Source: JAJYKC01 sp963823105 (GTDB lineage: Bacteria; Acidobacteriota; Terriglobia; Bryobacterales; Bryobacteraceae). From it: DNA of 64,000 bases. Under the pieces are notes generated by a model. It ran no database searches. It was not told the origin of the DNA and saw nothing but the letters and a program-made list of their open reading frames with translations. Position numbers and translations under genes: made by a program. The stretch covers positions 1 to 64,000 of the forward strand of contig CAWGKC010000001.1 of assembly GCA_963823105.1 (NCBI GenBank), written 5' to 3'. This document shows, one piece after another, positions 34,288-43,766 of this stretch; the first letter of the stretch is position 1; the number at the start of each line of letters is the position of its first letter.

Positions 34288-37200
34288 CTAGTCCGTAAAC
34301 GCCGGTTCCGGTCCGGCCTCGAATCCACGCGAAGGCGAGAGCCGTTTGGCCAGCCGGTCGAACCACAGATAGATCACCGGCGTCGTATACAGCGTCAGCA
34401 CCTGGCTGAAGATCAGCCCGCCGACGATGGTGATCCCCAGCGGGCGGCGTAGCTCCGATCCCGTGCCCGTTCCGAGCGCCAACGGCAATCCGCCCAGCAG
34501 CGCGGCCATCGTCGTCATCATGATCGGCCGGAAACGCAGCAGGCACGCCTGGTAGATCGCCTCCGCCGGCGGCATGCCTTGGCTGCGTTCGGCGTCGAGG
34601 GCGAAATCGATCATCATGATGGCGTTCTTCTTCACGATTCCGATCAGCAGCACGATGCCGATCAACGCGATCACGCTGAAGTCGCTGTGGCAAATGTAAA
34701 GGGCCAGCAGCGCTCCCACTCCCGCCGAAGGCAGCGTCGAAATAATCGTAATGGGGTGGATGTAGCTCTCATACAGAACGCCCAGCACGATGTAAACCGT
34801 GATCAATGCCGCCAGGATCAGCACCGGCTCGTTGGCGAGCGACGCCTGGAACGCTTCGGCCGTGCCTTGAAATGCCGCCTGAATGCTGGCAGGCATGTTC
34901 AAGTCGTCCTTCACTTGGTTCACCGCTTTCACCGCGTCGCCGAGCGACGCCTTCGGCGCCAGGTTGAACGACAGCGTCACCACCGGGAATTGTCCCTGAT
35001 GGTTCACGGTGATTGGCACCGTGGTCTGTTCGGTGTGCGTGAACGCGCTCAGCGGCACTTGCCCGTTGCCCGACAACACCGACAGCGACGCCACGCCGGG
35101 CGAAAGCGCCGCGTTACTCGCGCCCGCCGCGCTCGAAGAAGCGCCAGCGGAGGCGGCGAAGGCCGCGGTGGTTAACGCGGTGGCCGACGCGCTCGAAGGC
35201 CCGAACGACTGCGCCGCGGCCCCTCCTCCCGATACCACTCCCGTTCCTCCCGCCGCCCCGCCCGTCGATCGCATGTAAATATTCCGCAGACTCACCGGGT
35301 CCTGCTGGAACCCCGGCTTCACCTCCAGCACCACGTGATACTGATTCAGTTGCGTGAACATCGTCGAGATCTGCCGCTGGCCGAATGCGTCGTATAGCGT
35401 GTTGTCGATCGTTTGCGGCGTAATGCCCAGCCGCGACGCCGTATCGCGGTCGATCACCAGCATCGTCCGCAGCCCCATTACCGCCTGGTCGCTCGCCACG
35501 TCGGTGATCTCCGGCAGGCGCTTCAACCGTTCCACCATGCGTGGCGCGAAGTCGCCCAGCTCGGCCGCATTCGGGTCCTCCAGCGTGTATTGGAACTGCG
35601 TGCGGCTGACGCGGTCCTCCACCGTCAAATCCTGCACCGGCTGCATGTAGAGCGTGATCCCCGTCACCGCCCCAAGGCTTGTCTGCAATCGGCGGATCAC
35701 ATCGCTCGCCGAGATTCCGCGTTCTTCGATCGGCTTCAGATTGATCAACACCCGTCCGCTGTTCAGCGTCGTATTCGTGCCGTCGATGCCGATGAACGAC
35801 GACAGGCTCTCCACCGCCGGATCTTTCAGAATGATCTTCGTCAGCGCCTGTTGGCGTTGCGACATCGCCTGGAAGGAGATCGTCTCCGCCGCCTGCGAAA
35901 CGCCCTGGATCACGCCCGTGTCCTGAATGGGAAAAAATCCCTTCGGAATCCAGTAAAAAAGGATTCCGGTGAGGGCCAGCGTCGCCGCCGCCACGATCAA
36001 CGTCAACGTCTGCGCGCGCAGCACCCATTGGAGCGTCTTGCCATAAAACGCGATCACTCCTTCGAACACCCGTTCGGAGGCGCGGTAGAGCCGTCCCTGC
36101 TTCGCCGGGTCTTGATGCTTCAGCAGCCGCGCGCACATCATCGGCGTCAGCGTGAGCGAAACGGCCGCCGAAACCAGAATCGTTACGCTCAAGGTCACCG
36201 CGAATTCACGGAACAGCCGGCCGACGATGTCTCCCATGAACAACAGCGGAATCAGCACCGCGATCAGCGAGATCGTCAGCGACACGATCGTAAAACCGAT
36301 CTGCGCCGAGCCTTTCAGCGCCGCCTGCAGCGGCCGCTCGCCTTCTTCGATATAGCGCATGATGTTTTCGATCATCACGATCGCGTCGTCCACGACGAAG
36401 CCGGTAGAGATGGTCAACGCCATCAGCGAAAGGTTGTTCAGGCTGTATCCCAGCAGGTACATCACCGCGAACGTGCCCACTAGCGAAAGCGGCACCGCGA
36501 CGCTCGGAATGATCGTCGCGTAGACGTTGCGCAGGAACAGGAAGATCACCATCACCACCAGCCCGACGGTCAGCATCAACTCAAACTGCACGTCGGCCAC
36601 CGAGGCCCGGATCGTGGTCGTCCTGTCGGTGAGGATCGTCACCCCCACCGTCGCCGGAAGCGTCGTCCTCAATTGCGGCAGCAGCGTCTTGATGCGGTCG
36701 ACGACGGAGATGATGTTGGCCCCGGGCTGCCGCTGGATGTTCATGATCACCGCCGGCGACTCGTTCATCCAAGCCGCCTGATGCACGTTCTCGATGTCGT
36801 CGGCGATGGTGGCCACGTCCGCCAGCTTCACCGGCGCGCCGTTGCGGTACGCCACGATCAGCGGCGAATAGTCCGCGCTGGAAAGCAGTTGGTCGTTGGC
36901 GCCGATGGTGTAGGCCTGGTGCGCCCCGTCGAAGTTTCCCTTCGCCTGATTCACGTTCGCCGCGACGATCGCGCTGCGCAGGTCCTCGAGACCCATGCCG
37001 TAGGAGGCGAGCGACGTAGGATTCGCCTGGATCCGTACCGCCGGCTTTTGCCCGCCGCTGATGTTTACCAATCCGACGCCCGGCAATTGCGAGATCTTCG
37101 GCGCCAGCCGCGTATCCGCCAGATCCTCCACTTTCGAAAGCGGCAGCGTCTTCGAGGCGAGCGCCAGCGTCAGGATCGGCGCGTCGGCCGGATTCGATTT

Positions 37201-37590
37201 GCTATAGATCGGCGGCACGGGTAAATCCGGCGGAAGATACGTCCCCGAGGCGTTGATCGACTGCTGCACTTCCTGCTCGGCGACATCGATATTCAAACTC
37301 AGATTGAACTCGAGTGTGATCACCGAGCTCCCGTCCGAACTGGTCGACGTCATTTGCTGCAATCCGGGCACCTGGCCGAACTGCCGCTCCAGCGGCGCCG
37401 TCACCGACGACGCCATCACGTCCGGGCTCGCCCCCGGATAGAACGTAATCACCTGGATCGTCGGATAGTCCACCTGCGGCAGTGCCGACACCGGCAACTG
37501 TTTGTACGCCACCGCGCCCACCAGCATTATGGCCAGCATCAACAACGACGTCGCTACCGGCCGCAGGATGAAGGTCCGCGATGGATTCAT
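34288..37590 (-). CDS. RND efflux pump (MdtB/AcrB-like)
   Basis: A 1100-residue HAE-1 transporter. N-terminal FILRPVATSLLMLAIMLVGA, the TM4 proton-relay STGFVVDDAIVMIENIMRYIE, and late GIVLLIGIVKKNAIMMIDFAL and RFRPIMMTTMAALLGGLPLA are all characteristic. A Gly/Ala/Ser-rich insertion at about residues 775-835, encoded near 35090-35280, makes it some 60 residues longer than the usual 1040. It overlaps the fusion-protein gene by four bases and precedes its partner pump. Confidence 0.93.
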   Translation of the reverse strand: MNPSRTFILRPVATSLLMLAIMLVGAVAYKQLPVSALPQVDYPTIQVITFYPGASPDVMASSVTAPLERQFGQVPGLQQMTSTSSDGSSVITLEFNLSLNIDVAEQEVQQSINASGTYLPPDLPVPPIYSKSNPADAPILTLALASKTLPLSKVEDLADTRLAPKISQLPGVGLVNISGGQKPAVRIQANPTSLASYGMGLEDLRSAIVAANVNQAKGNFDGAHQAYTIGANDQLLSSADYSPLIVAYRNGAPVKLADVATIADDIENVHQAAWMNESPAVIMNIQRQPGANIISVVDRIKTLLPQLRTTLPATVGVTILTDRTTTIRASVADVQFELMLTVGLVVMVIFLFLRNVYATIIPSVAVPLSLVGTFAVMYLLGYSLNNLSLMALTISTGFVVDDAIVMIENIMRYIEEGERPLQAALKGSAQIGFTIVSLTISLIAVLIPLLFMGDIVGRLFREFAVTLSVTILVSAAVSLTLTPMMCARLLKHQDPAKQGRLYRASERVFEGVIAFYGKTLQWVLRAQTLTLIVAAATLALTGILFYWIPKGFFPIQDTGVIQGVSQAAETISFQAMSQRQQALTKIILKDPAVESLSSFIGIDGTNTTLNSGRVLINLKPIEERGISASDVIRRLQTSLGAVTGITLYMQPVQDLTVEDRVSRTQFQYTLEDPNAAELGDFAPRMVERLKRLPEITDVASDQAVMGLRTMLVIDRDTASRLGITPQTIDNTLYDAFGQRQISTMFTQLNQYHVVLEVKPGFQQDPVSLRNIYMRSTGGAAGGTGVVSGGGAAAQSFGPSSASATALTTAAFAASAGASSSAAGASNAALSPGVASLSVLSGNGQVPLSAFTHTEQTTVPITVNHQGQFPVVTLSFNLAPKASLGDAVKAVNQVKDDLNMPASIQAAFQGTAEAFQASLANEPVLILAALITVYIVLGVLYESYIHPITIISTLPSAGVGALLALYICHSDFSVIALIGIVLLIGIVKKNAIMMIDFALDAERSQGMPPAEAIYQACLLRFRPIMMTTMAALLGGLPLALGTGTGSELRRPLGITIVGGLIFSQVLTLYTTPVIYLWFDRLAKRLSPSRGFEAGPEPAFTD

Positions 37591-38840
37591 CCGCGAGGCC
37601 TCCGGCCATCGCCGGTGGGGAGCTTCGCGCTCACTTTGCCGCCCTCCTGCAGCTTATCCACGCCGTCGGTGATCACTTCGTCTCCCGGCGATAACCCGGA
37701 AACGATCTCGGTCCGCTCGCCCTCGATCGTACCCGTGACGATCGGGCGCACCGTCACCGACTGGTCCGGCTTCACCAGCCAAACATAGGTGGACTGCGAG
37801 TTGCGCTGCACGGCCGCGCTTGGGACCAGCGTCACTCCGCTCTTTTCCTGCACCAGCATCCTCGCGTTCACGAATTGGCTCGGAAACAACGCGTTATTGG
37901 CGTTGGCGAATATCGCGCGCATCTTCACCGTGCCCGTCGTCTGGTCGATCTGGTTGTCCACCGTCTGCAGCGTCCCGCTCGCCAGCTTTTTCGCCATCGC
38001 CCGGTCGAAGGCGTCCACGGCGATCTTGCTTCCGCCTCCGAACCGTTTCATCACATCGGGAAGCTGGTCCTCGGCGATCGTGAAGATTACCGTGATCGGC
38101 TGAAGCTGCGTGATCACCAGCAGGCCGTTCGCGTCGGAGGCGTGAACGATGTTTCCCGGATCCACCAGCCGCAATCCGATCCGCCCCGTAATGGGCGACG
38201 TGATCCGGCTATAAACCAAATTCAGCTTCGCGCTGTCGATCTGCCCCTGGTCGCTCTTGATGTTGCCGTCGTACTGTTTCACCAGCGCGTCTTGCGTGGC
38301 AAGCTGCTGTTCCGGTATCGCGTCCTGCTTCCACAACGTTTGATACCGTTTCAAATCGATCTTGGCGTTCTCAAGCAGCGCCTGATCGCGCAACAGTTGC
38401 CCCTCCGCCTGCTCCAACTGCACTTGATATGGCCGCGGGTCGATCTGAGCCAACAGGTCGCCCTGATTCACCATCTGGCCTTCCGTGTAGGCCACCTTCA
38501 TCAACTGTCCATCGACGACCGTCTTCACCGTTACCGTGTAGATGGGAGTAACCGCGCCCAACCCCGTCAGATACACCGGAATATCGCCCCGCTGCGCCTT
38601 CACCGCGACCACCTGAACCACCATCGGCCCTCGCGGCCGCTGGCCCGCCGCTCCCGTCTGGTCCTGCGCCGCCGGCGCCGCGCCTTTGTTATGGAAGAAG
38701 TAATATCCCGACGCGCCCGCCGCGACAAGAAATGGCAACCATAACCAGCGCCATGCCGATCGCCTCCGCCGCGCGCCTCCACCAGTGGGCGGCCTTCCGG
38801 GCGCTTCCTTCTCTTGGGCGGGGGGATTTTGCTGAATCAT
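37587..38840 (-). CDS. RND periplasmic adaptor (membrane fusion protein)
   Basis: A 417-residue HlyD/MdtA-type adaptor: Pro/Gly/Arg-rich N-terminus, membrane anchor near residues 32-50, lipoyl halves around GLGAVTPIYTVTVKTVVDGQL and VYSRITSPITGRIGLRLV, a long hairpin between them, and the beta-barrel PITVIFTIAEDQLPDV. It docks the two pumps to the outer-membrane factor. It is first in the pump transcript, downstream of a perfect palindrome and the response-regulator gene. Confidence 0.92.
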   Translation of the reverse strand: MIQQNPPAQEKEAPGRPPTGGGARRRRSAWRWLWLPFLVAAGASGYYFFHNKGAAPAAQDQTGAAGQRPRGPMVVQVVAVKAQRGDIPVYLTGLGAVTPIYTVTVKTVVDGQLMKVAYTEGQMVNQGDLLAQIDPRPYQVQLEQAEGQLLRDQALLENAKIDLKRYQTLWKQDAIPEQQLATQDALVKQYDGNIKSDQGQIDSAKLNLVYSRITSPITGRIGLRLVDPGNIVHASDANGLLVITQLQPITVIFTIAEDQLPDVMKRFGGGSKIAVDAFDRAMAKKLASGTLQTVDNQIDQTTGTVKMRAIFANANNALFPSQFVNARMLVQEKSGVTLVPSAAVQRNSQSTYVWLVKPDQSVTVRPIVTGTIEGERTEIVSGLSPGDEVITDGVDKLQEGGKVSAKLPTGDGRRPRG

Positions 38841-38909
38841 GATTTTCGATCGACTCTTTCAGTATCTGTGGCCAAGCCGAAGTCCGCCTCTGCCGAAGGA
38901 CCGCCTCGT

Positions 38910-38931
38910 TTCTATGCCAAATGGCATAGAA
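38910..38931. promoter_or_regulatory. Perfect 22-nt palindrome upstream of the efflux genes
   Basis: Arms TTCTATGCCA and TGGCATAGAA separated by AA. It lies about 70-90 bases before the adaptor start and after the response-regulator stop. It is AT-richer than its surroundings and its dyad symmetry fits a dimeric regulator. The LuxR-type regulator encoded next door is the natural candidate, by position only. Confidence 0.65.
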
Positions 38932-38981
38932 GTGCGGAACGCCAAATCCGCCCGGTGACTCCGCTCGGTTACTTCGCCGCC

Positions 38982-39626
38982 TCAATCGTCCAGATGTATG
39001 ATGCCCCGCTGCAATGCGATCGTCACCGCGTGCGTCCGGTCCTCGGCCTCCAGCTTGCCCAGGATATTTTGCATGTGCATCTTCACCGTGCCGCTCGCCG
39101 TTCCCAGCCGGTTGGCGATTTCCTTGTTCGCCAATCCCGACGCCGCATATGTCAGCACTTCCACTTCGCGCGCCGTCAGCGCCACCTCGGGGAAATACTC
39201 GGTCAGCCGCTCGGACACCTCCGGCGGCACTAAACGCTGGCCCCGATGCACCACGCGGATCGCGCGCAGCACGTCGATATGCACCATCTCCTTCAGCAGA
39301 TATCCGCGCACGCCCGCCTCAAGCGCCCGGTAGATATCTTGATCGCCGTCGTACGACGTCAGCGCGATGATGCGCGCTTCGGGAAACTCGGCGCGGATCG
39401 CCCGGATCGCCTCGATCCCGCTCATCTCCGGCAAGCGCAGATCCATCAACGTAACGTCCGGCCGGTGCGCCCGGAACAGCTCCACCGCGTGCCGGCCGTC
39501 GGACGCCTCCGCCACCAGCGACATATCCGGCTCGTTGGACAGAATCGCCGCCACGCCTTTCCTCACCAGCGGATGATCGTCCACGCACAGGACGCGGATC
39601 GGTACTTCCGGCTCCATGCGATCCAC
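38982..39626 (-). CDS. NarL/LuxR-family response regulator
   Basis: A 214-residue protein with a receiver domain (VLCVDDHPLVRKG, phospho-acceptor Asp in TLMDLRLPEMSG, ALTSYD, LLKE) and a C-terminal LuxR helix-turn-helix (LTAREVEVLTYAASGLANKEIANRL, TVKMHMQNILGKL). It follows the kinase stop immediately (a GTG, or ATG nine bases later), so the pair is one two-component system. It precedes the RND efflux genes on the same strand, suggesting control over them. Confidence 0.93.
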   Translation of the reverse strand: MDRMEPEVPIRVLCVDDHPLVRKGVAAILSNEPDMSLVAEASDGRHAVELFRAHRPDVTLMDLRLPEMSGIEAIRAIRAEFPEARIIALTSYDGDQDIYRALEAGVRGYLLKEMVHIDVLRAIRVVHRGQRLVPPEVSERLTEYFPEVALTAREVEVLTYAASGLANKEIANRLGTASGTVKMHMQNILGKLEAEDRTHAVTIALQRGIIHLDD

Positions 39627-39627
39627 G

Positions 39628-42600
39628 TTATCGTGTTTCCACCGGCGGCCTCGCCGCCGCGCCGTCCCCGCCCGCCTTCGTCCCGCGCCGCTTGCCTGCC
39701 GGCAACACCAGCGTCACCTCCGTCCCCACGCCCGCTTCGCTCGTCAGCCTCAACTCCGCGCCGATCTCCGCCGCCCGCTCCCTCATGCCCACCAGCCCGT
39801 AATGTCCTTCCGGAACCGGAGCGTCCGCCGACGCGTCGAACCCGCGCCCGTTGTCTTTCACCGACAGCGCCAGCGCCGATCCCCGGCTCTTCAGCGACAC
39901 CTCGATCGCGCCCGCGCCGGAGTGCTTTACGGCGTTGGCCAGCGCCTCCTTCGCGATTCGCAGTAGATGATACTCCACTTCGGGCGGCAGGTCGCGCCCG
40001 CCCTTTTCGATCGAAAGGTTCAACCGCGCCGCGCGTCCTTCCACCGCTTCCCGCGCCAGTTGGCCCAGGCGCCCCGGCATCGACGAAACCTCCGGCCGCG
40101 GGCTGCGCAGCCCCCACAACGATTTCCGCGCGTCCTTCAGACACACCCCGGCATCGTGCAGAATATCGTCCAGCGTCTCTTTCTCCGTCGATGTCCGCAT
40201 CCGCGTCGACAACGCCTGCATCTGCATCGTCAGGCTCGACAATCCCTGCAGCAGCGTGTCGTGCAGCTCCCTGGCGATGCGGCTCCGCTCGGCCAGCACC
40301 AGTTGAAACTGCTCCTTCAACCGCCGGATTCTTAGCTGATACGCCAGCCACACACACAGCCCGATCAATCCCGCGACGGCGGCGAAAAACGGCGGCGTCT
40401 CGAAGAAATAAGGCACGATCGTAAACTCGGCGATCGTCGCCGGATCGTTGCACACCCGGTCCCCTTTGCACGCGCTCACCCGGAACCGGTAGTGCCCCGG
40501 CGGCAAGTTCGTGTACGAGGCGGCTCTCGATGCGCCTTCGCGCTTCCATTTCTTGTCGTAACCCTCCAGCATCGTGCGGAACGTCACACGCTCCGGAGCC
40601 AGAAACGTAAGGCTGGTGAAATGGATCTCCACGTTGTTCTGCGGAGGCCGCAGCGATTTCAGGTCCTTCGCTCCCGCTCTCTGCCCGTTGACCATCACCT
40701 CTTCGAGCAGCGCCGGAGGGGGTGGCACCAGGCTCCGCTGCACCCGCTTCCGGTCCACCGACACCAGTCCGTTCGTGGTCGAGAACCACAGCCGCCCGTC
40801 CCGCGTCCGCGCCGCCGCCGGCTGCACGCCCGCCCGGCATTCGAACCGCACGTCCCCCGTGCCCAGCGGAATGCTCGTAATGTTCTTCGTCCGCCCCTCG
40901 GCGAAAGCTTCCAACTGTTTTTCGTTCACGACGAAGATCCCCCGGCTCGACGCCAGCCATAGGTTGTTTTCGTCGTCGAGCAGCATGGCGTAAATCTGAT
41001 CGTCGAACAACCCGTCGTTCACCGAATAAATCGTCGCCTTGCCGTCCCGGTATCGCCGCAGCCCTCCGCCGAGCGTTCCCATCCACAAAACGTGCGCCGG
41101 CGGGTCGGCATAAAAATAATCCGTCTCGGCCGCGCCGTGCCCCTGAAGGTACTTAGTGAACTTACCGTCGCGCAGAAACGCCAGCCCGCCATTCTCCGTC
41201 GCCACGAATAACTGCGATTTCCGCCCGCTGCCCAGCGCGACGATGCTGTTCCCCGCCAATCCGTCGGATTCGGAGTAAGTGGTGAACCGCCCGTTTTCGA
41301 ACTTAGCCAGCCCTCGCGGCGTGCCCACCCACAGCACCCCTTTCACGTCGCGGAACACCACTCGGATCTCTTTGTCCGGCAGCCCTTCCTTCCTGCCGTA
41401 GTTCTCCGCCACCCGTCCGTCGTGAATGCGGCTCAGCCCATCCCGCGTCCCCACCCATAAGTCGCCGCGCTCATCCTCCGACAGGCTGTAAATGAAATCG
41501 CTCGCCAAGCCGTCCTTCTTAGTAAGCGTGGTAAATCGCCTGCCGTCGAACTTAGACAGCCCCGCGCCCAGCGTCCCCACCCATAGCGATCCGCCGCTAT
41601 CTTCAAACACCGGCCCGGTGTCGTTGCTCGGCAGCCCCTGCCCCGTCGTATACGGAGTTACCCGTCCATCCAGGAATTGGTTCAGCCCGTTCTTGGTGCC
41701 CACCCAAAGGCTGCCTTCGCGGTCGAAGGCGAGCGACAGAACCGTGCTGTGCGAAAGCCCATCGCGCGCGCGAAAATTCGCCACTTCGCCCTCGCGCAGG
41801 CGGCTAATGCCGTCCCGCGTCCCCGCCCATACGCTTCCGTCCGGCCCCTCTGCCAACGCCAGAATCGAATCGTTCGCCAGTCCGTCGCCCGTGGTCCACG
41901 CGCGCATCTTGCCGTCCGCCTCGATCCGGTAAAGCCCGATGTCCGTCCCCGCCCACAGCGCTCCGTCCCGCCCGCACAACAGCGACTGCACGCGGTGATT
42001 CTCCGACAACGGAAGCGCCGGCCCCGGCACAAACCGCGTTCCATCCCAACGGTTCAATCCCGAATCGAGCGCCGCCACCCACAGCGTTCCGTCCGTCGTC
42101 TCGCAAGCCGTCGTCGCCCCCGCGCCCGACGATCCCTTTGCCTCGCTCAAGGGCCGAAACCGCCCCGCTTCTTCCCTGAAAATGCCCTTTTCCGTGCAAA
42201 CCCACATCTCCCCGCGCCGACCTCGCGCTAAACATCCCACCGGCCCGTCCGGCAGCCCATCCTTCGCTCCGTATCGGGTGAACGCTCCGTGGGCGAGTCT
42301 CGTCAGCCCTCCCGTCGAGCCGATCCAAATGGAATAATCGGCGTCCTCCAGCAGCGACTGGATCAAACCGCTTCCAAACGGCGCGCCCGGCACGCCGATG
42401 AAGTCCGTGAATCCGGCGCCGTCGAAGCGCACCAAGTGCCCCTGCGTACCCAGCCACAGATACCCCTCGTGCGTCTGGAGAATCGAATAGATCGTCGGCT
42501 GCGGCAGCCCCTGCTCCTGCTGCCAGATGCGCCGGCTATATTGCGTCAGCGTTTTTCTTGGATCCAGGCCATACGCCGGATAAACGAGCGCGCCGGCGGC

Positions 42601-42639
42601 GATCAGGCACCACCATCGGGATCGTCTTCGCCGGTTCAT
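39628..42639 (-). CDS. Reg_prop/Y_Y_Y two-component sensor kinase
   Basis: A 1003-residue membrane sensor. A signal near residues 5-23 precedes two beta-propellers made of Reg_prop blades (recurring LWVGT.GGL, WAGTRDGI and DGL motifs, about residues 40-640), then a Y_Y_Y domain (ENLPPGHYRFRVSA-like, about 650-735), a transmembrane helix near 745-765 and a HisKA_3 kinase with phospho-His in RSRIARELHDTLLQGL and ATP-lid KDNGRGF. The large periplasmic propeller usually senses saccharides or other ligands. Directly followed by its response regulator. Confidence 0.93.
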   Translation of the reverse strand: MNRRRRSRWWCLIAAGALVYPAYGLDPRKTLTQYSRRIWQQEQGLPQPTIYSILQTHEGYLWLGTQGHLVRFDGAGFTDFIGVPGAPFGSGLIQSLLEDADYSIWIGSTGGLTRLAHGAFTRYGAKDGLPDGPVGCLARGRRGEMWVCTEKGIFREEAGRFRPLSEAKGSSGAGATTACETTDGTLWVAALDSGLNRWDGTRFVPGPALPLSENHRVQSLLCGRDGALWAGTDIGLYRIEADGKMRAWTTGDGLANDSILALAEGPDGSVWAGTRDGISRLREGEVANFRARDGLSHSTVLSLAFDREGSLWVGTKNGLNQFLDGRVTPYTTGQGLPSNDTGPVFEDSGGSLWVGTLGAGLSKFDGRRFTTLTKKDGLASDFIYSLSEDERGDLWVGTRDGLSRIHDGRVAENYGRKEGLPDKEIRVVFRDVKGVLWVGTPRGLAKFENGRFTTYSESDGLAGNSIVALGSGRKSQLFVATENGGLAFLRDGKFTKYLQGHGAAETDYFYADPPAHVLWMGTLGGGLRRYRDGKATIYSVNDGLFDDQIYAMLLDDENNLWLASSRGIFVVNEKQLEAFAEGRTKNITSIPLGTGDVRFECRAGVQPAAARTRDGRLWFSTTNGLVSVDRKRVQRSLVPPPPALLEEVMVNGQRAGAKDLKSLRPPQNNVEIHFTSLTFLAPERVTFRTMLEGYDKKWKREGASRAASYTNLPPGHYRFRVSACKGDRVCNDPATIAEFTIVPYFFETPPFFAAVAGLIGLCVWLAYQLRIRRLKEQFQLVLAERSRIARELHDTLLQGLSSLTMQMQALSTRMRTSTEKETLDDILHDAGVCLKDARKSLWGLRSPRPEVSSMPGRLGQLAREAVEGRAARLNLSIEKGGRDLPPEVEYHLLRIAKEALANAVKHSGAGAIEVSLKSRGSALALSVKDNGRGFDASADAPVPEGHYGLVGMRERAAEIGAELRLTSEAGVGTEVTLVLPAGKRRGTKAGGDGAAARPPVETR

Positions 42640-42742
42640 TGCGGTTACGCCTTCAGTCTAACCGATGCCCGCGAAAGAAGGCGCGAATGTCCTCCGCCAG
42701 CGCCTTCTGCGAATCGTCCGGCCATCTGGCGCGTCCCCCGTT

Positions 42743-43759
42743 TCAACGATAATATCCGCGCCGCGCGTGAACCACCAGCCGCCCGTGGCCGCTCGCCTCC
42801 GGCGTCAGCTTCACGTGAATCTCGTGAAAAGCGCCCTTCTCCCCGTCCGTCGGCGGAACGTATCCCAGCGTGTAGCGCGTGCGGATGCGGTCGATCAGAT
42901 CCCCCAGTTTCCCGCTGATTTCCTGTTTCTTGCTGGGCAACACCAGCCCGCCCGTCTGCGACGAGTATTTGTTCACATCGCCCGGCGGATTGTGCATCCG
43001 CTCGAACGGAAGCGTCGGATCGGCGAACTCCGCGGCCATCAGGAAATTCGAAAGCCCGCTGCGTTCCAGCAGAACGCACACCGCCGTGCCCGTTTCAAAC
43101 AGCTTCGCAAAGGCGTCGGCCTCCGTGTGCAACTGGCCTTTTGGAACGCTCTTGCCGATCGTCTTCCGGTTGAGCTCGTTCGGCACGTTCGGCAGGCCGT
43201 CGGTCATCCAAATGATCACCCGCCGGTTGCCCGGATTCGCCGACTTCCCCAGTTCCGCCGCGGCTTGATACACCCCTTCGTTGAAGAACGCCGCCTCGCC
43301 GCTCTTCATCTCGCTCGCGTTCTCGATCGCCTCCACCGCCGTCGCGCGGTTCGTAGTGAATCCGGTCACCAGCCTCGCCGAGGCCGCATAAATCATCACC
43401 GCAACCTCGTCGCCGGGTTTCAGACGATCCAAAGCCTCCCGCGCCCCCGCCGCCAGCGGCTTCAACACCGGCTGCACGCTTTCCGTAAGGTCGAACAGCA
43501 GCAACACCGACAGCGGCAGCGTGTCGCGGCTGAAATACCGGATGCGCTGCGGAATCCCGTCCTCCGATAATTCAAACCCATTCGCGCTCACCGCGCCATC
43601 CCAGCGCCCGCTCTTCTTCTCCGTCACCAGCGCGTCCACCAGCACCAACTCCGAGTTCGCCGTAAACGAAGCCGCGCCGTCTCCAGGCGCCTCGCTCTTT
43701 TGTCCCGCCAACGGCAGGCAGACAAGCAGAACGGCCGCGATCCGCGAGAACATCCTCAT
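42743..43759 (-). CDS. Secreted VWFA-domain protein
   Basis: About 338 residues. Signal peptide (MFSRIAAVLLVCLPLAGQ), a strand-rich region with VDALVTEKKSGRWDGAVSANGFELSEDG, then a VWA domain with VLLLFDLTESVQ (a DxTxS variant of the MIDAS motif DxSxS) and VIIWMTDGLPN. C-terminal TRYTLGYVPP and GRLVVHARRGYY are typical of acidobacterial VWFA-related proteins. The start was moved to MRMFSR at 43759, because the longer frame runs into the neighbour's coding strand. Function unknown; extracellular protein-protein contacts are likely. Confidence 0.82.
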   Translation of the reverse strand: MRMFSRIAAVLLVCLPLAGQKSEAPGDGAASFTANSELVLVDALVTEKKSGRWDGAVSANGFELSEDGIPQRIRYFSRDTLPLSVLLLFDLTESVQPVLKPLAAGAREALDRLKPGDEVAVMIYAASARLVTGFTTNRATAVEAIENASEMKSGEAAFFNEGVYQAAAELGKSANPGNRRVIIWMTDGLPNVPNELNRKTIGKSVPKGQLHTEADAFAKLFETGTAVCVLLERSGLSNFLMAAEFADPTLPFERMHNPPGDVNKYSSQTGGLVLPSKKQEISGKLGDLIDRIRTRYTLGYVPPTDGEKGAFHEIHVKLTPEASGHGRLVVHARRGYYR

Positions 43760-43766
43760 CGAGACT

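Noticed and set aside
39246..40424. Plus-strand frames opposite the response regulator and kinase
   Set aside because: Antisense shadows of high-GC coding sequence; the minus strand shows clear kinase and regulator motifs.
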